Shown: positions 23,201 to 31,628 of the stretch, piece after piece | Layout: every line of letters begins with the position of its first letter | Position numbering within the stretch: position 1 is the stretch's first letter | DNA from: a bacterium | GTDB taxonomy: Bacteria; Bacillota; Clostridia; Lachnospirales; Lachnospiraceae | Direction of reading: 5' to 3' | Assembly (NCBI GenBank): GCA_030524675.1 | Contig: JAUNGE010000039.1 | Span: 1 to 33,513, forward strand | Length of the DNA stretch: 33,513 bases | Notes under the pieces: generated by a model | Told to the model about the DNA's origin: nothing | What the model saw: the letters and a program-made list of their open reading frames with translations, nothing else | The model's database searches: none | Translations under genes and position numbers: made by a program

Positions 23201-24589
23201 ATGGAGCTGCAAAAGAAAAGTTTTTTGGGCGGATTGAAGTCGGATTTCAAGGAGCACCGAGAGGAAGTCACGATTGCCGTCAATATGGCATGGCCGGCAG
23301 TGATGGAGTCTTTTTTTGTCGCTTTGGCAGGCATGATTGACTCTCTGATGGTGAGTACGATTGGTGCGTATGCGGTGGCGGCAGTCGGACTGACAACACA
23401 GCCCAAATTTGTGGGATTGGCAATCTTTATTGCCACAAACGTGTCCGTGTCTGCCATCGTAGCGAGGCGGCGCGGGGAACAGGACAGAAAAGGCGCGAAT
23501 CAGGTACTTTTGATGGCAATGCTGTTTGTGATTTTGATGGGAGCAGTAATCAGTACATGTTTTGTCAAGTTCGCAGAACCGCTGATGCATCTGGCAGGGT
23601 CCGGTGAAGATACACATGAGGCGGCAGTTTTGTATTTTCGGATTATTATGGGCGGCATGATGTTCAATATCTTATCGCTTGTCATCAATGCGGCGCAGAG
23701 AGGTTCAGGAAATACCAAGATTGCGATGCGCACGAATATTACATCGAATCTAATCAATATGATTGGAAACTATATCCTGATTAACGGGCATTTGGGATTT
23801 CCGGCGATGGGAATCAAGGGGGCTGCACTGGCAACGGTGTTCGGGACCGTGGTGGCCTGCTGCATGAGTTTTTGGTCGATTATGGACCGCGACAATTTTG
23901 TCAGTCTGCCGTATATTTTTACGGAGCAGATCCGTCCATCCTTGGAAGCAGCGAAAAGTATGGTGAAAATCAGCTCCAGCGTATTTTTGGAGCAGATTCT
24001 TCTTCGAGTCGGATTTATGTCGGTGTCAATTATGACAGCAAAACTGGGGACCCAGGCATTTGCGGCGCATCAGGTGGGAATGAATGTCATGAGCCTCTCC
24101 TTTTCCTTCGGTGATGGTATGCAGGTCGCTGCGGTCGCGTTGATTGGACGGAGTCTTGGGCAGCAGAATCCAGAGCTGGCGAAGACATACGGAAGATTGT
24201 GCCGCTATATGGGAGGCATGATTTCTATTTGTCTGTCTCTCTGTTATCTGCTGTTTGGAAGATTTTTATATCGTCTGTATTTCACAGAACCGGATATTAT
24301 CGCTATGGGCGTGAGAATTATGCGGGTGATGGTTCTGGTTGTGCTTTTGCAGGTAGGACAGGTTATCTATATGGGGTGTCTGAGAGGAGCGGGGGACATT
24401 GCATTCACAACAATGGCTTCTACCATCAGTGTGACCTTTGTGCGTCCGATTATGTCTTATGTATGCTGTTATGTGCTAGGAATCGGTCTGATTGGTATCT
24501 GGATGGGGATTATCTGCGACCAGCTGTGCAGATATATTATGACATCTTTGCGGTTTAAGTCCGGAAAATGGGTAAATATTAAGATATAA
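23201..24589 (+). CDS. MATE family efflux transporter
   Basis: A 462-residue membrane antiporter of the multidrug and toxic compound extrusion family, with about twelve hydrophobic segments in two similar halves. Typical sequence includes 'NMAWPAVMESFFVALAGMIDSLMVS' near the N-terminus, 'AAVGLTTQPKFVG', and in the second half 'FAAHQVGMNVMSLSFSFGDGMQVAAVALIG'. The start at 23201 is supported by AGGTGG about ten bases upstream; the frame opens earlier (23129) but without a signal for translation. It lies 19 bases before the fucosidase gene, so both are probably co-transcribed. The substrate cannot be told. Confidence 0.92.
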   Translation: MELQKKSFLGGLKSDFKEHREEVTIAVNMAWPAVMESFFVALAGMIDSLMVSTIGAYAVAAVGLTTQPKFVGLAIFIATNVSVSAIVARRRGEQDRKGANQVLLMAMLFVILMGAVISTCFVKFAEPLMHLAGSGEDTHEAAVLYFRIIMGGMMFNILSLVINAAQRGSGNTKIAMRTNITSNLINMIGNYILINGHLGFPAMGIKGAALATVFGTVVACCMSFWSIMDRDNFVSLPYIFTEQIRPSLEAAKSMVKISSSVFLEQILLRVGFMSVSIMTAKLGTQAFAAHQVGMNVMSLSFSFGDGMQVAAVALIGRSLGQQNPELAKTYGRLCRYMGGMISICLSLCYLLFGRFLYRLYFTEPDIIAMGVRIMRVMVLVVLLQVGQVIYMGCLRGAGDIAFTTMASTISVTFVRPIMSYVCCYVLGIGLIGIWMGIICDQLCRYIMTSLRFKSGKWVNIKI

Positions 24590-24608
24590 TCATAGAAAGA
24601 AGACAGAA

Positions 24609-26213
24609 ATGACGGCGGATAAAAAAGTTATGGATACAAAATTATCAAATAAACAATTTCTGGACGGGAAGGTTCAGAGTAGAAACCTTCAGGACAGAGA
24701 GCTTCAGGATAGAAAACTTCAGGACAGGAAGCTTCTGGATGAAAAACTGGTGCAGGTGAGGCCGGCAGAGCGTCAGATTCGACATCAGCAGATGGAGTTT
24801 TATGGATTTGTGCATTTTACAGTGAATACCTTCACGGGAAAAGAGTGGGGCGACGGGACAGAATCAGAGTCTATTTTTGCGCCGAGCGAGTTGGATGCCG
24901 GACAGTGGGCGCGTGCGGCGAAAGCAGCAGGAATGACAGGGTTGATTCTGACCTGCAAACATCATGATGGATTCTGTCTGTGGCCGAGCGCTTACACGAC
25001 ACATACCGTGGCGAATTCTCCATATCGAGGCGGAAAAGGCGATGTGGTGCGGGAACTCTCAGACGCCTGCCGTGAGCAGGGACTGAAATTTGGCGTCTAT
25101 CTCTCTCCGTGGGACAGAAACTGTCAGGTGTATGGACAGGGAACCGCATATGACGATTATTTTGTCGCACAGCTGACGGAACTTTTGACGGGGTATGGAC
25201 CAGTATTCTGCGTCTGGTTTGACGGTGCATGTGGAGAGGGTCCGAACGGAAAGAAGCAGGTGTATGACTGGGAGCGCTACTACCGGACGATACGCGAGCT
25301 GCAGCCAGATGCGTGCATCAGTGTGAGCGGGCCGGATATCCGTTGGTGCGGAAATGAGGCGGGAGATACCAGGCCAAGTGAGTGGAGCGTTGTTCCAGGA
25401 ACGATTTTTGACCAGAGAAAGATTACAGAGAATAGCCAGCAGGCGGATGACACTGCATTTCGGGACAGAAAGCTATCAGACACGGACAAAGATTTGGGAA
25501 GCCGCAGCGTGATGGAGACGGCGGAGCGCGCCATCTGGTATCCGGCTGAGGTGAACACATCCATCCGTCCAGGGTGGTTTTACCATGAGGAAGAGGACGA
25601 TAAGGTGAAATCTCTCGAAGAACTGCAGTCGGTGTATCTGCGTGCTGTGGGAGGAAATGCGACGTTTCTGTTGAATATTCCGCCGGATAAACGGGGATTG
25701 TTTCACGAAACAGATGAAACACGTCTGCGCGAGCTGGGCGAGTGGATTCATGGTACATTTGACAGAAAGAAAAATCTGGCGGACACAGCAATGCTCATAG
25801 CAGACTGTGCAAAAAGCGGGCATGGAATTGAGGGTGTGCTGACAGATTCCTATGACACATTCTGGCAGCCACAGGCCAAAGATACCGAGGAAGATTGTCC
25901 GGAGGCGTTTCCATCAAAACCGTTTGAGATTGAGCTTCGCTGGAAAGAAGTACAGGAAATTCGGTATCTGGTGCTCAAGGAAGCGATTCCCATGAGCCAG
26001 AGAGTGGAGCAGTTTGAGGTACTTTCACGAGAAAACTTGTCAGAAAAGCAAGAATTGCCATCCTGGAAAGTGATTGCAGCGGGAACGACGATTGGTTATC
26101 AGAAAATCGTGGCTTTCCCGAAACCTGTGAAGACCGCATGTTTGAAAATACGGATCACAGATTCCAGGATGGAGCCGACGATTTCCTATTTGGGTGTATT
26201 TTCAGGCAGATAG
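24609..26213 (+). CDS. GH29 alpha-L-fucosidase
   Basis: A 534-residue cytoplasmic exo-fucosidase with no signal peptide. The GH29 barrel starts near residue 60 with 'MEFYGFVHFTVNTFTGKEWGDG' and continues with TGLILTCKHHDGFCLWPS (110-127), YLSPWDRN and VWFDGACGEG containing the probable nucleophile D205. It ends near 'GGNATFLLNIPPDKRGLFHETD'. A C-terminal beta domain (about 400-534) resembles F5/8-type accessory modules. Two oddities precede or interrupt the barrel: pentapeptide repeats (26-45) and a polar insert around 276-300 containing DRKLSD. Only a weak ribosome site (AAAGAAGAC) lies before the ATG, 19 bases after the MATE stop, suggesting coupled translation. Its last 28 bases overlap the convergent histidine kinase gene. 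Pathway: release of fucose from imported glycans. Confidence 0.9.
   Translation: MTADKKVMDTKLSNKQFLDGKVQSRNLQDRELQDRKLQDRKLLDEKLVQVRPAERQIRHQQMEFYGFVHFTVNTFTGKEWGDGTESESIFAPSELDAGQWARAAKAAGMTGLILTCKHHDGFCLWPSAYTTHTVANSPYRGGKGDVVRELSDACREQGLKFGVYLSPWDRNCQVYGQGTAYDDYFVAQLTELLTGYGPVFCVWFDGACGEGPNGKKQVYDWERYYRTIRELQPDACISVSGPDIRWCGNEAGDTRPSEWSVVPGTIFDQRKITENSQQADDTAFRDRKLSDTDKDLGSRSVMETAERAIWYPAEVNTSIRPGWFYHEEEDDKVKSLEELQSVYLRAVGGNATFLLNIPPDKRGLFHETDETRLRELGEWIHGTFDRKKNLADTAMLIADCAKSGHGIEGVLTDSYDTFWQPQAKDTEEDCPEAFPSKPFEIELRWKEVQEIRYLVLKEAIPMSQRVEQFEVLSRENLSEKQELPSWKVIAAGTTIGYQKIVAFPKPVKTACLKIRITDSRMEPTISYLGVFSGR
24684..24743 (+). repeat. 15-bp tandem repeats encoding pentapeptides in the fucosidase N-terminus
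   Basis: Residues 26-45 parse as NLQDR, ELQDR, KLQDR, KLLDE, with weaker echoes back to residue 11. The DNA unit is about CTTCAGGACAGRAAG. The repeat precedes the catalytic domain and probably forms a short charged helix. Confidence 0.85.
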
Positions 26214-27994
26214 GGAATGTCTAGGATGACGCAGTTTCGGAAATAGGGGATGCTGGTAAAATCTATCGTACATTCTGGTCCGTATGTTCCCACCAGGCGC
26301 TTGTAGATGTTGTTCAGTCCGAAATGCCGTTTGCCATTTGGGGCGTTTGTGCCAAGGCAGGCTCTCGCCTTCTCAATGTCGATGCCCTTGCCGTTGTCCA
26401 TCACCTCAATGTGGATGGTTTTTTGCTCTACCAGGGAAATCTGAATGGAGATTTGTGGAGGAGTCAGCGGATTGTTGATTAAATTTTGAGAAAAACCATG
26501 TTTGATGCTGTTCTCAGCCAGCGGCTGGAGCAGCATTTTTGTGATTAAATGCGGTTCCAGGACAGGGTCAATCTGGCAGGAGAAGCGGATGCCGGACTGG
26601 GAATGGCGGTTCATAATCTGCATGTACGCAGTGACATGGGCGATTTCCTTGGTGAAAGAAATCATCGAGTCGCCAGAACTCAAAGTAATCCGTAAGTACT
26701 GTCCGAGGCTTTCCAGCATGGCGCCTGCTACCTGCGTGTGCTGATTTAAAATCTGAAAATGAATGCACTCCAGAGTGTTGTACAGAAAGTGCGGGTTGAT
26801 CTGTTCAGATAACATCTGAATCTCGGCCTGCGCTTTTTTCTGCTCTTCTTCCTTGATTTTATCCATCTGTCCTTGAATCGTGTCGTACATGGAGTTGAGC
26901 TGTTCTCCGAGAATACCTACCTCGTCCATGTAGGAAAAATGTGTTTTTTCCTGGTAGGAATTGCGGTTGATTTTTGTGATGATTTCTGTCAGCATAGAAA
27001 ACGGCCTTGTCAGGCGATTGGACATGGTAATGGATAAAATCGTGGCGAGCAGGATGCTGATACCCCATGTCTCTATCATGAAAATGCGGATAGGTTTCAG
27101 TTCCTGAGCCAAGTCCTCCTTGCGTATGAGATGCACGACTTTCAGACCACAGAAATTCAGAGAATGTTGGGATACATAGTAATGGCTGTCTTTCAAGGTA
27201 AAAGAGGTATTGGACAGGATATCCTCGGAGGCAGAGAGGGCGGTCAGCTCAGGGGAAAACAGGTCCGGATATATGGATTTGTCCAGACTCAGCGGATTTC
27301 CGTCCCTGTCCGCCAGATAGATGCAGTGGGTGGAAATCGTGGAAAAGCGGTCAAAGTAGTTTTGCAGCTGGTCCGCGTCCAAAAGCAGGATAAATCGGGC
27401 TTTCGGGCGGTTCGTCAGGTCGGCATAGCGGACCATGGTATTTTGTCCATAGTCAGAGCTTGAGACCGGAAAAATTACAGGAATGATGTTTCCGCGCTGA
27501 ATCATAGTGTTGGTCCGCATTGGGAGGACAGAAATCTCAGAGTAGCTCCAGATGTCCTCCGGAAACAGAACGATTGGATTTTTGGAGAGGCCGAGGATGG
27601 TCTCATCAAAGAATGTGCCATTGTTTCCATAAATCATGGCCGTGGAAATCAGGTCATTGCTCCGGCGCAGAGAACTGAGTGCCTTGTCTGCGGAAGAAAA
27701 GTATTCCACAAAGGAGGAGGGCTTTCCACAGGAAATGTTGGTGATGATATCGGAAAACGGTTCTGATACCAGAATGTTTGCAGTATTTAGGGCAATGTTG
27801 TCAAACTGCGTGGACAGAGTGGAGGCCAGCATCCGCAAAGAACTCTCTGATTTTAGCAGAGCCTCTTCTTTATTTCTTTCATATAGAAAATGATAGGAAA
27901 ACACACAAATGATAATGAGAGAAAAGGTGGTAATTCCTGTCATACATAAGAGAATTTTGGAACGAAGTTTTAAATTTCCAAGCCATTGTTTCAT
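26186..27994 (-). CDS. YesM-type sensor histidine kinase
   Basis: A 602-residue membrane sensor kinase. One transmembrane helix lies at about 14-36. An extracellular Cache-like sensing region of about 260 residues comes next, then a second helix at about 305-325. This is followed by HAMP and coiled-coil sequence, then the His_kinase domain with EQINPHFLYNTLECIHFQ (phospho-acceptor H402) and the ATPase domain with LLQPLAENSIKHGF and VMDNGKGID. AGGAG lies nine bases before the ATG. It follows the response regulator gene by 38 bases in the same operon. The pair faces the SBP/permease genes at 30015-33454, as usual for YesM/YesN systems controlling sugar import. Its 3' end overlaps the fucosidase gene. 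Confidence 0.94.
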   Translation of the reverse strand: MKQWLGNLKLRSKILLCMTGITTFSLIIICVFSYHFLYERNKEEALLKSESSLRMLASTLSTQFDNIALNTANILVSEPFSDIITNISCGKPSSFVEYFSSADKALSSLRRSNDLISTAMIYGNNGTFFDETILGLSKNPIVLFPEDIWSYSEISVLPMRTNTMIQRGNIIPVIFPVSSSDYGQNTMVRYADLTNRPKARFILLLDADQLQNYFDRFSTISTHCIYLADRDGNPLSLDKSIYPDLFSPELTALSASEDILSNTSFTLKDSHYYVSQHSLNFCGLKVVHLIRKEDLAQELKPIRIFMIETWGISILLATILSITMSNRLTRPFSMLTEIITKINRNSYQEKTHFSYMDEVGILGEQLNSMYDTIQGQMDKIKEEEQKKAQAEIQMLSEQINPHFLYNTLECIHFQILNQHTQVAGAMLESLGQYLRITLSSGDSMISFTKEIAHVTAYMQIMNRHSQSGIRFSCQIDPVLEPHLITKMLLQPLAENSIKHGFSQNLINNPLTPPQISIQISLVEQKTIHIEVMDNGKGIDIEKARACLGTNAPNGKRHFGLNNIYKRLVGTYGPECTIDFTSIPYFRNCVILDIPYLPENTPK

Positions 27995-28032
27995 ACATTG
28001 TACTCCTGTGAAAAACTGTGAAGAATGTTAGG

Positions 28033-29649
28033 TCAGTTCCCATCCTGTATGTATTTTTTCTGATAGTCGGAAGGGGTAAAGCCAGTCCGCAGCTTGAAAG
28101 CACGGCTGAAGGAGCGGTAATCTTCATACCCTAAGAGGATTGCCAGCTCACTGGGGTTATGTTCCGGAAATTTGAGCTGTTCCTGCGCATAGGAAATTTT
28201 TAAATCCAGAATGTAATCACGGAAATTGAGCTTTGTCTTGTTCTTGAAGTAGGTGCTGAAATAACTCTTGCTCAGTCCGACATGGCTGCAGATGTCTTCC
28301 ATGTGGATTTTTCCGAGCATATTTTCCTGAATATAGGAAATCGCTTTCTCAATCAACGGGTCACTGCGGGTCGCACGACTGATTTGCAGCTCATGGAGAA
28401 ATCCGGTGAGAATCTCATACATCCATTCATGAATGTCATTCATGCTCTCTAGGTTCTGTAAAGCCAGGTAGGTATCTCCTGTGTAGCTTGTGGGAGATTT
28501 TCCCAGATGCTGGGAGAGGGAATGTTTCAGGTTAATGATGAGATAATTGCACATACTGTAAAGATAGTTTGGCGGAGGATTTGGAATATAGTGCAGTTTG
28601 GCGAGATAGAGAGATAGCTCTTCTTTGAGGGCATCCTCGTCCCCGCGCAGAATTGTGTCCAAAATGCTGGATTCGGAAGGAATATTGCTTGGAGGAAGCG
28701 GAAAGTCCAGTACGCTAAAATCAATCACTGGCCCCAAATCCTCATAAATATGGAAGGAGAGCGCCTGAAGCGCTGTCTGGTAGGACGGAGCGAGGTTTAG
28801 CAGGCTGTCCGTCGGTTTTCCGATGGATGCAAACAGGTGGACATTCATCTCCTCACGCATGTCATGAACATACGATTCCAGAAGGGTCCGGAAAGAAGCT
28901 GGTATCTGGTCATTGGATGGGACATTGGAAAGAAGGAATAACAGAGAGTCCGTTGTCTGTGTCACAATGCAGAAGCGGTCTTTCAGGCGGGATTCCAGAT
29001 TTTGCTTTAAAATGTTGAGTTTATGCGGGTTTTCCTCTTCATCCTCCGCTTCGCGGCGCGGATGGAACAGCTGAATCAGGCTGACCGTACAGGTATCGTC
29101 CCGCAGAGGCAGGCCGTAGTCAAGCAGAATGTCGTCGAGCTCTGATTTTGAGATTTCCGCGCGCAGAAGTTCCGGAATCAGCTGATTTTTGCGGATGGCA
29201 ACATGTGCTTCCCGCAGGTCTTTCAGAGTGGAGAGCTCCTCGGAGCGGAACGCACGTCTGGTGAGAATCTCAGAAGTCAGGCGATTTAAAATGCCAGTGA
29301 GTTCGGGAAGAAGGATGGGTTTGAGCAGATAGTCGCTCACACCGTAGCGAATCGCTTTCTGCGCGTACTGAAAATCATCAAAGCCGCTTAAAACAATAAA
29401 AGAGCAGTCGTGCCCTTCTTCTTTGGCCTGACGTATCAGCTCCAGGCCGTTTATCACAGGCATCTGAATGTCTGTGATGACAATATCTGGCTCATACCAA
29501 CGGATTTTTTCCAATGCTTCTGCGCCGTTGCATGCTGTGCCAATGAGTCTGACGCCGTATTGCTCCCAGGAAATACTGTTTCGCAGTCCGGAACGAATCT
29601 CTGCCTCATCATCGACAACCAGCAGGCTTAAATGATTTTCTGCTATCAT
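28033..29649 (-). CDS. YesN-type response regulator with AraC DNA-binding domain
   Basis: A 538-residue response regulator. The receiver domain has LLVVDDEAEIRSGL (acidic pair D13 and D14), VITDIQMPVINGLE (phospho-acceptor D60) and YLLKPI (K110). A long middle region (about 130-430) of the type found in YesN regulators follows, then a C-terminal AraC HTH domain (about 435-535) ending in GFTPSDYQKKY. The start is fixed by AGGAGGAG seven bases upstream. It is the first gene of the regulator-kinase operon and is divergent from the sugar transport genes, with the two promoters overlapping at 29804-29852. Confidence 0.94.
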   Translation of the reverse strand: MIAENHLSLLVVDDEAEIRSGLRNSISWEQYGVRLIGTACNGAEALEKIRWYEPDIVITDIQMPVINGLELIRQAKEEGHDCSFIVLSGFDDFQYAQKAIRYGVSDYLLKPILLPELTGILNRLTSEILTRRAFRSEELSTLKDLREAHVAIRKNQLIPELLRAEISKSELDDILLDYGLPLRDDTCTVSLIQLFHPRREAEDEEENPHKLNILKQNLESRLKDRFCIVTQTTDSLLFLLSNVPSNDQIPASFRTLLESYVHDMREEMNVHLFASIGKPTDSLLNLAPSYQTALQALSFHIYEDLGPVIDFSVLDFPLPPSNIPSESSILDTILRGDEDALKEELSLYLAKLHYIPNPPPNYLYSMCNYLIINLKHSLSQHLGKSPTSYTGDTYLALQNLESMNDIHEWMYEILTGFLHELQISRATRSDPLIEKAISYIQENMLGKIHMEDICSHVGLSKSYFSTYFKNKTKLNFRDYILDLKISYAQEQLKFPEHNPSELAILLGYEDYRSFSRAFKLRTGFTPSDYQKKYIQDGN

Positions 29650-29681
29650 ACGTCTCCTCCTAATTCATCCTAGTAGTATCA

Positions 29682-29706
29682 GGGGGCAAAATGTCTTTTA
29701 CCCCCC
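29682..29706 (-). other. Stable hairpin in the response regulator mRNA leader
   Basis: On the minus strand GGGGG, one bulged G, UAAAA, a four-base GACA loop, then UUUUGCCCCC: about ten pairs. It lies some 33 bases before the start codon and is not followed by a T run, so it is not a terminator. Confidence 0.55.
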
Positions 29707-29803
29707 AATATGTCATGTTGTGTCATTTTGGCTAGTTTTGTGCTGTTTTTATGTTGTTATGTTGCGGTATTTGTCTGATTTGCAGGTCCTGTCCGTGCTG
29801 TAT

Positions 29804-29831
29804 TTGGGCGAATATCTGGTAGTAGTATAAC
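29804..29831 (+). promoter_or_regulatory. Promoter of the sugar transport operon
   Basis: TTGGGC (29804-29809), 16 bp, TATAAC (29826-29831). Its -10 shares bases 29826-29829 with the -10 of the opposite promoter. Confidence 0.6.
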
Positions 29832-29852
29832 ATTGAACAATCAGAAATGCAA
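29824..29852 (-). promoter_or_regulatory. Promoter of the response regulator/kinase operon
   Basis: TTGCAT (29852-29847), 17 bp, TATACT (29829-29824) on the minus strand, with an extended TGT before the -10. It gives a leader of roughly 165 bases. Confidence 0.75.
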
Positions 29853-29886
29853 TATTCTGTGCAAATAGTACAAAAAAGGAGAAAAA

Positions 29887-30009
29887 ATGTTACCTAAAAA
29901 AGAAAAAATGCCATGTGATTTTTGTGGAGATTCTTTTATACTTAACCCATGGCCGCAGGACATGCAGCGAAGGGTAGCAGCCTGCGAGAAGACAGAAATG
30001 GAAGGATGA
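29887..30009 (+). CDS. 40-residue CxxC mini-protein, leader ORF of the transport operon
   Basis: Starts MLPKKEKMPCDFCGDSFILN and ends AACEKTEMEG. AAAGGAG lies five bases before the ATG, and this is the first ORF with a good ribosome site after the predicted start point near 29838. Its C10-x2-C13 followed by Gly and an aromatic-hydrophobic stretch resembles one knuckle of small zinc-binding 'treble clef' proteins; a third Cys is at 33, but a fourth ligand is missing. Its stop (30007-30009) lies inside the ribosome binding region of the SBP gene and five bases before its ATG, so translation of the two is probably coupled. No known family assigned. It could be a regulatory leader peptide or a genuine small protein. 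Confidence 0.5.
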   Translation: MLPKKEKMPCDFCGDSFILNPWPQDMQRRVAACEKTEMEG

Positions 30010-30014
30010 GGAAT

Positions 30015-31463
30015 ATGAGAAAAAGTAAGAGATGGTTTTCCCTGGGATTAGCAGGTTTGATGATGTCATCCGTATTGGCAGGATGCTCTTCTTCGGGAAA
30101 CAACACACAGACCACAGCAGCAGCCAGCCAAACGACCGCAGCAGCTGGAACAGAGACTACAGCAGCACAGACTGAGACAAAGAAAGAGTCAAATGGGGAC
30201 AAGACAAAAATTGTGGTTTGGACAAATAACCGTCATGACCTGGAGTATATGAACAAGGTTGTGGATGAATTTAACAATACGAACGACCACATTGAGATTG
30301 AATATGTGGTTCAGACAGAAAACTACGAAAACCTGATTACCATGGCAACTACCTCCGGACAGGCGCCGGATGTGTTCGGCATGGTATCCACAAAGACAAC
30401 AGAGTTTGCAAACAATGGCATTATTCAGCCGTTAAACCAGTATCTGACAGATACGTACAAGACAGTAAACGAAGTGGATTCTCATATGTATGAGGGATTA
30501 AACTCCATCGGAGACGATATTTACTGGGTTCCATGCGGCAAGCGAAGCGGTGCAAGAATTATTTACAATAAGGAGATTTTCGACAATCTGGGACTGGAAG
30601 TTCCGGCTAAACTGTCTGATATGGTAGATATCGCAAAGCAGATTACAGAGGCGGGAAACGGCGATTACTACGGCATTATCTTCCCAGGTGCAAGCGGCCC
30701 ATTCGAGAGATGGCTGGAGCACAGCGCGGAAAAGAGCGGTATCACAAGATATGATTATATCAATGGTAAATTTGATTTCTCCGGCTACAAGCCGTATCTG
30801 GAATTTGTACGTGAGCTGTACGCAGCAAATGCAGTGTTCCCAGGTTCTTCTTCCATCAAGATCGATCCGGCACGTGTACAGTTTTCTGAAGGACATGTAG
30901 GAATTCACGGAAATGCTTCTCAGGAAGCAACTGTTCTGACAGAGCAGTTCCCAGCAAAGATGGAGTGGGGTGTGGCAGACCTGCCGACACTGGATGGAAC
31001 CATCAAAGGCGCACAGGCTTGTACACCGAACAATGGCTATATGATGAGCGCTATCACGAAACATCCACAGGAAGCATGGGAGGTTATCGAGTACTTTGGT
31101 TCTGAGGAAGTTCTGAAGGGATATCTGGAGGGCGGTTATACACTTCCAATGTCCAACTATATGCAGGAGAGAGTGGATATGAGCAAGATTGGCAGAATGG
31201 CTGATTTCGCAGGCGCTGACTATGAGGCAGTGTATCCGGAAGTTCCGGCTGTCAGCCCAGAAGGCGAAGATTGGCGTGATGCTCTCTGGAATGCATGCCT
31301 TCCGGAGGGACCAGGCATTGATGAGACCATCGAAAAGCTGAACAAAGCTTACAATGAAGCTCTGGACAAAGAAGTGAAGATGGGCAAGGTAAAACGTCTG
31401 GTAATCAAAGACTATGACCCGCTGCATCCAAACGACGGAACCATGGAGTACCTGTCTGAATAA
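30015..31463 (+). CDS. Sugar ABC transporter substrate-binding lipoprotein (family 1)
   Basis: A 482-residue lipoprotein. Signal peptide MRKSKRWFSLGLAGLMMSSV, lipobox LAGC, lipidated C24, then a Thr/Ala-rich linker (about 27-58). The MalE-like binding domain starts at KIVVWTNNRHDLEYMNKVV. The size and motifs match extracellular solute-binding protein family 1 with MsmE/UgpB-like relatives, distinct from the LplA-type proteins elsewhere in the window. The start is chosen at the signal peptide; GGATGAGG lies just upstream. A hairpin at 31556-31616 separates it from the two permease genes. The divergent YesN/YesM pair is the probable regulator. Confidence 0.92.
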   Translation: MRKSKRWFSLGLAGLMMSSVLAGCSSSGNNTQTTAAASQTTAAAGTETTAAQTETKKESNGDKTKIVVWTNNRHDLEYMNKVVDEFNNTNDHIEIEYVVQTENYENLITMATTSGQAPDVFGMVSTKTTEFANNGIIQPLNQYLTDTYKTVNEVDSHMYEGLNSIGDDIYWVPCGKRSGARIIYNKEIFDNLGLEVPAKLSDMVDIAKQITEAGNGDYYGIIFPGASGPFERWLEHSAEKSGITRYDYINGKFDFSGYKPYLEFVRELYAANAVFPGSSSIKIDPARVQFSEGHVGIHGNASQEATVLTEQFPAKMEWGVADLPTLDGTIKGAQACTPNNGYMMSAITKHPQEAWEVIEYFGSEEVLKGYLEGGYTLPMSNYMQERVDMSKIGRMADFAGADYEAVYPEVPAVSPEGEDWRDALWNACLPEGPGIDETIEKLNKAYNEALDKEVKMGKVKRLVIKDYDPLHPNDGTMEYLSE

Positions 31464-31555
31464 GAATAGAAGTGGAACAAATATGTGGCTGTGTCTGCTC
31501 TGTATTCCTCAGAGAATATGGATGAGTGCAGAGCGGGCAGTGACATGAGATTTGA

Positions 31556-31616
31556 GAAATGCTGTAAAATTCAGGTGCTTTTTCTCTTGTATTTGCAGCA
31601 TTTCTTTTATTATTTT
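31556..31616 (+). terminator. Intra-operon (partial) terminator between SBP and permease
   Basis: GAAATGCTG (31556-31564) pairs perfectly with CAGCATTTC (31596-31604), followed by TTTATTATTTT. The 31-base loop and the closeness to the permease ribosome site (GGAGGTGAG) suggest incomplete termination that keeps the binding protein in excess. Confidence 0.7.
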
Positions 31617-31628
31617 GGAGGTGAGCGT

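Noticed and set aside
30498-31427. 309-codon minus-strand frame opposite the third SBP gene
   Set aside because: Antisense to a clear SBP coding region; Cys/His-rich composition typical of shadow frames.
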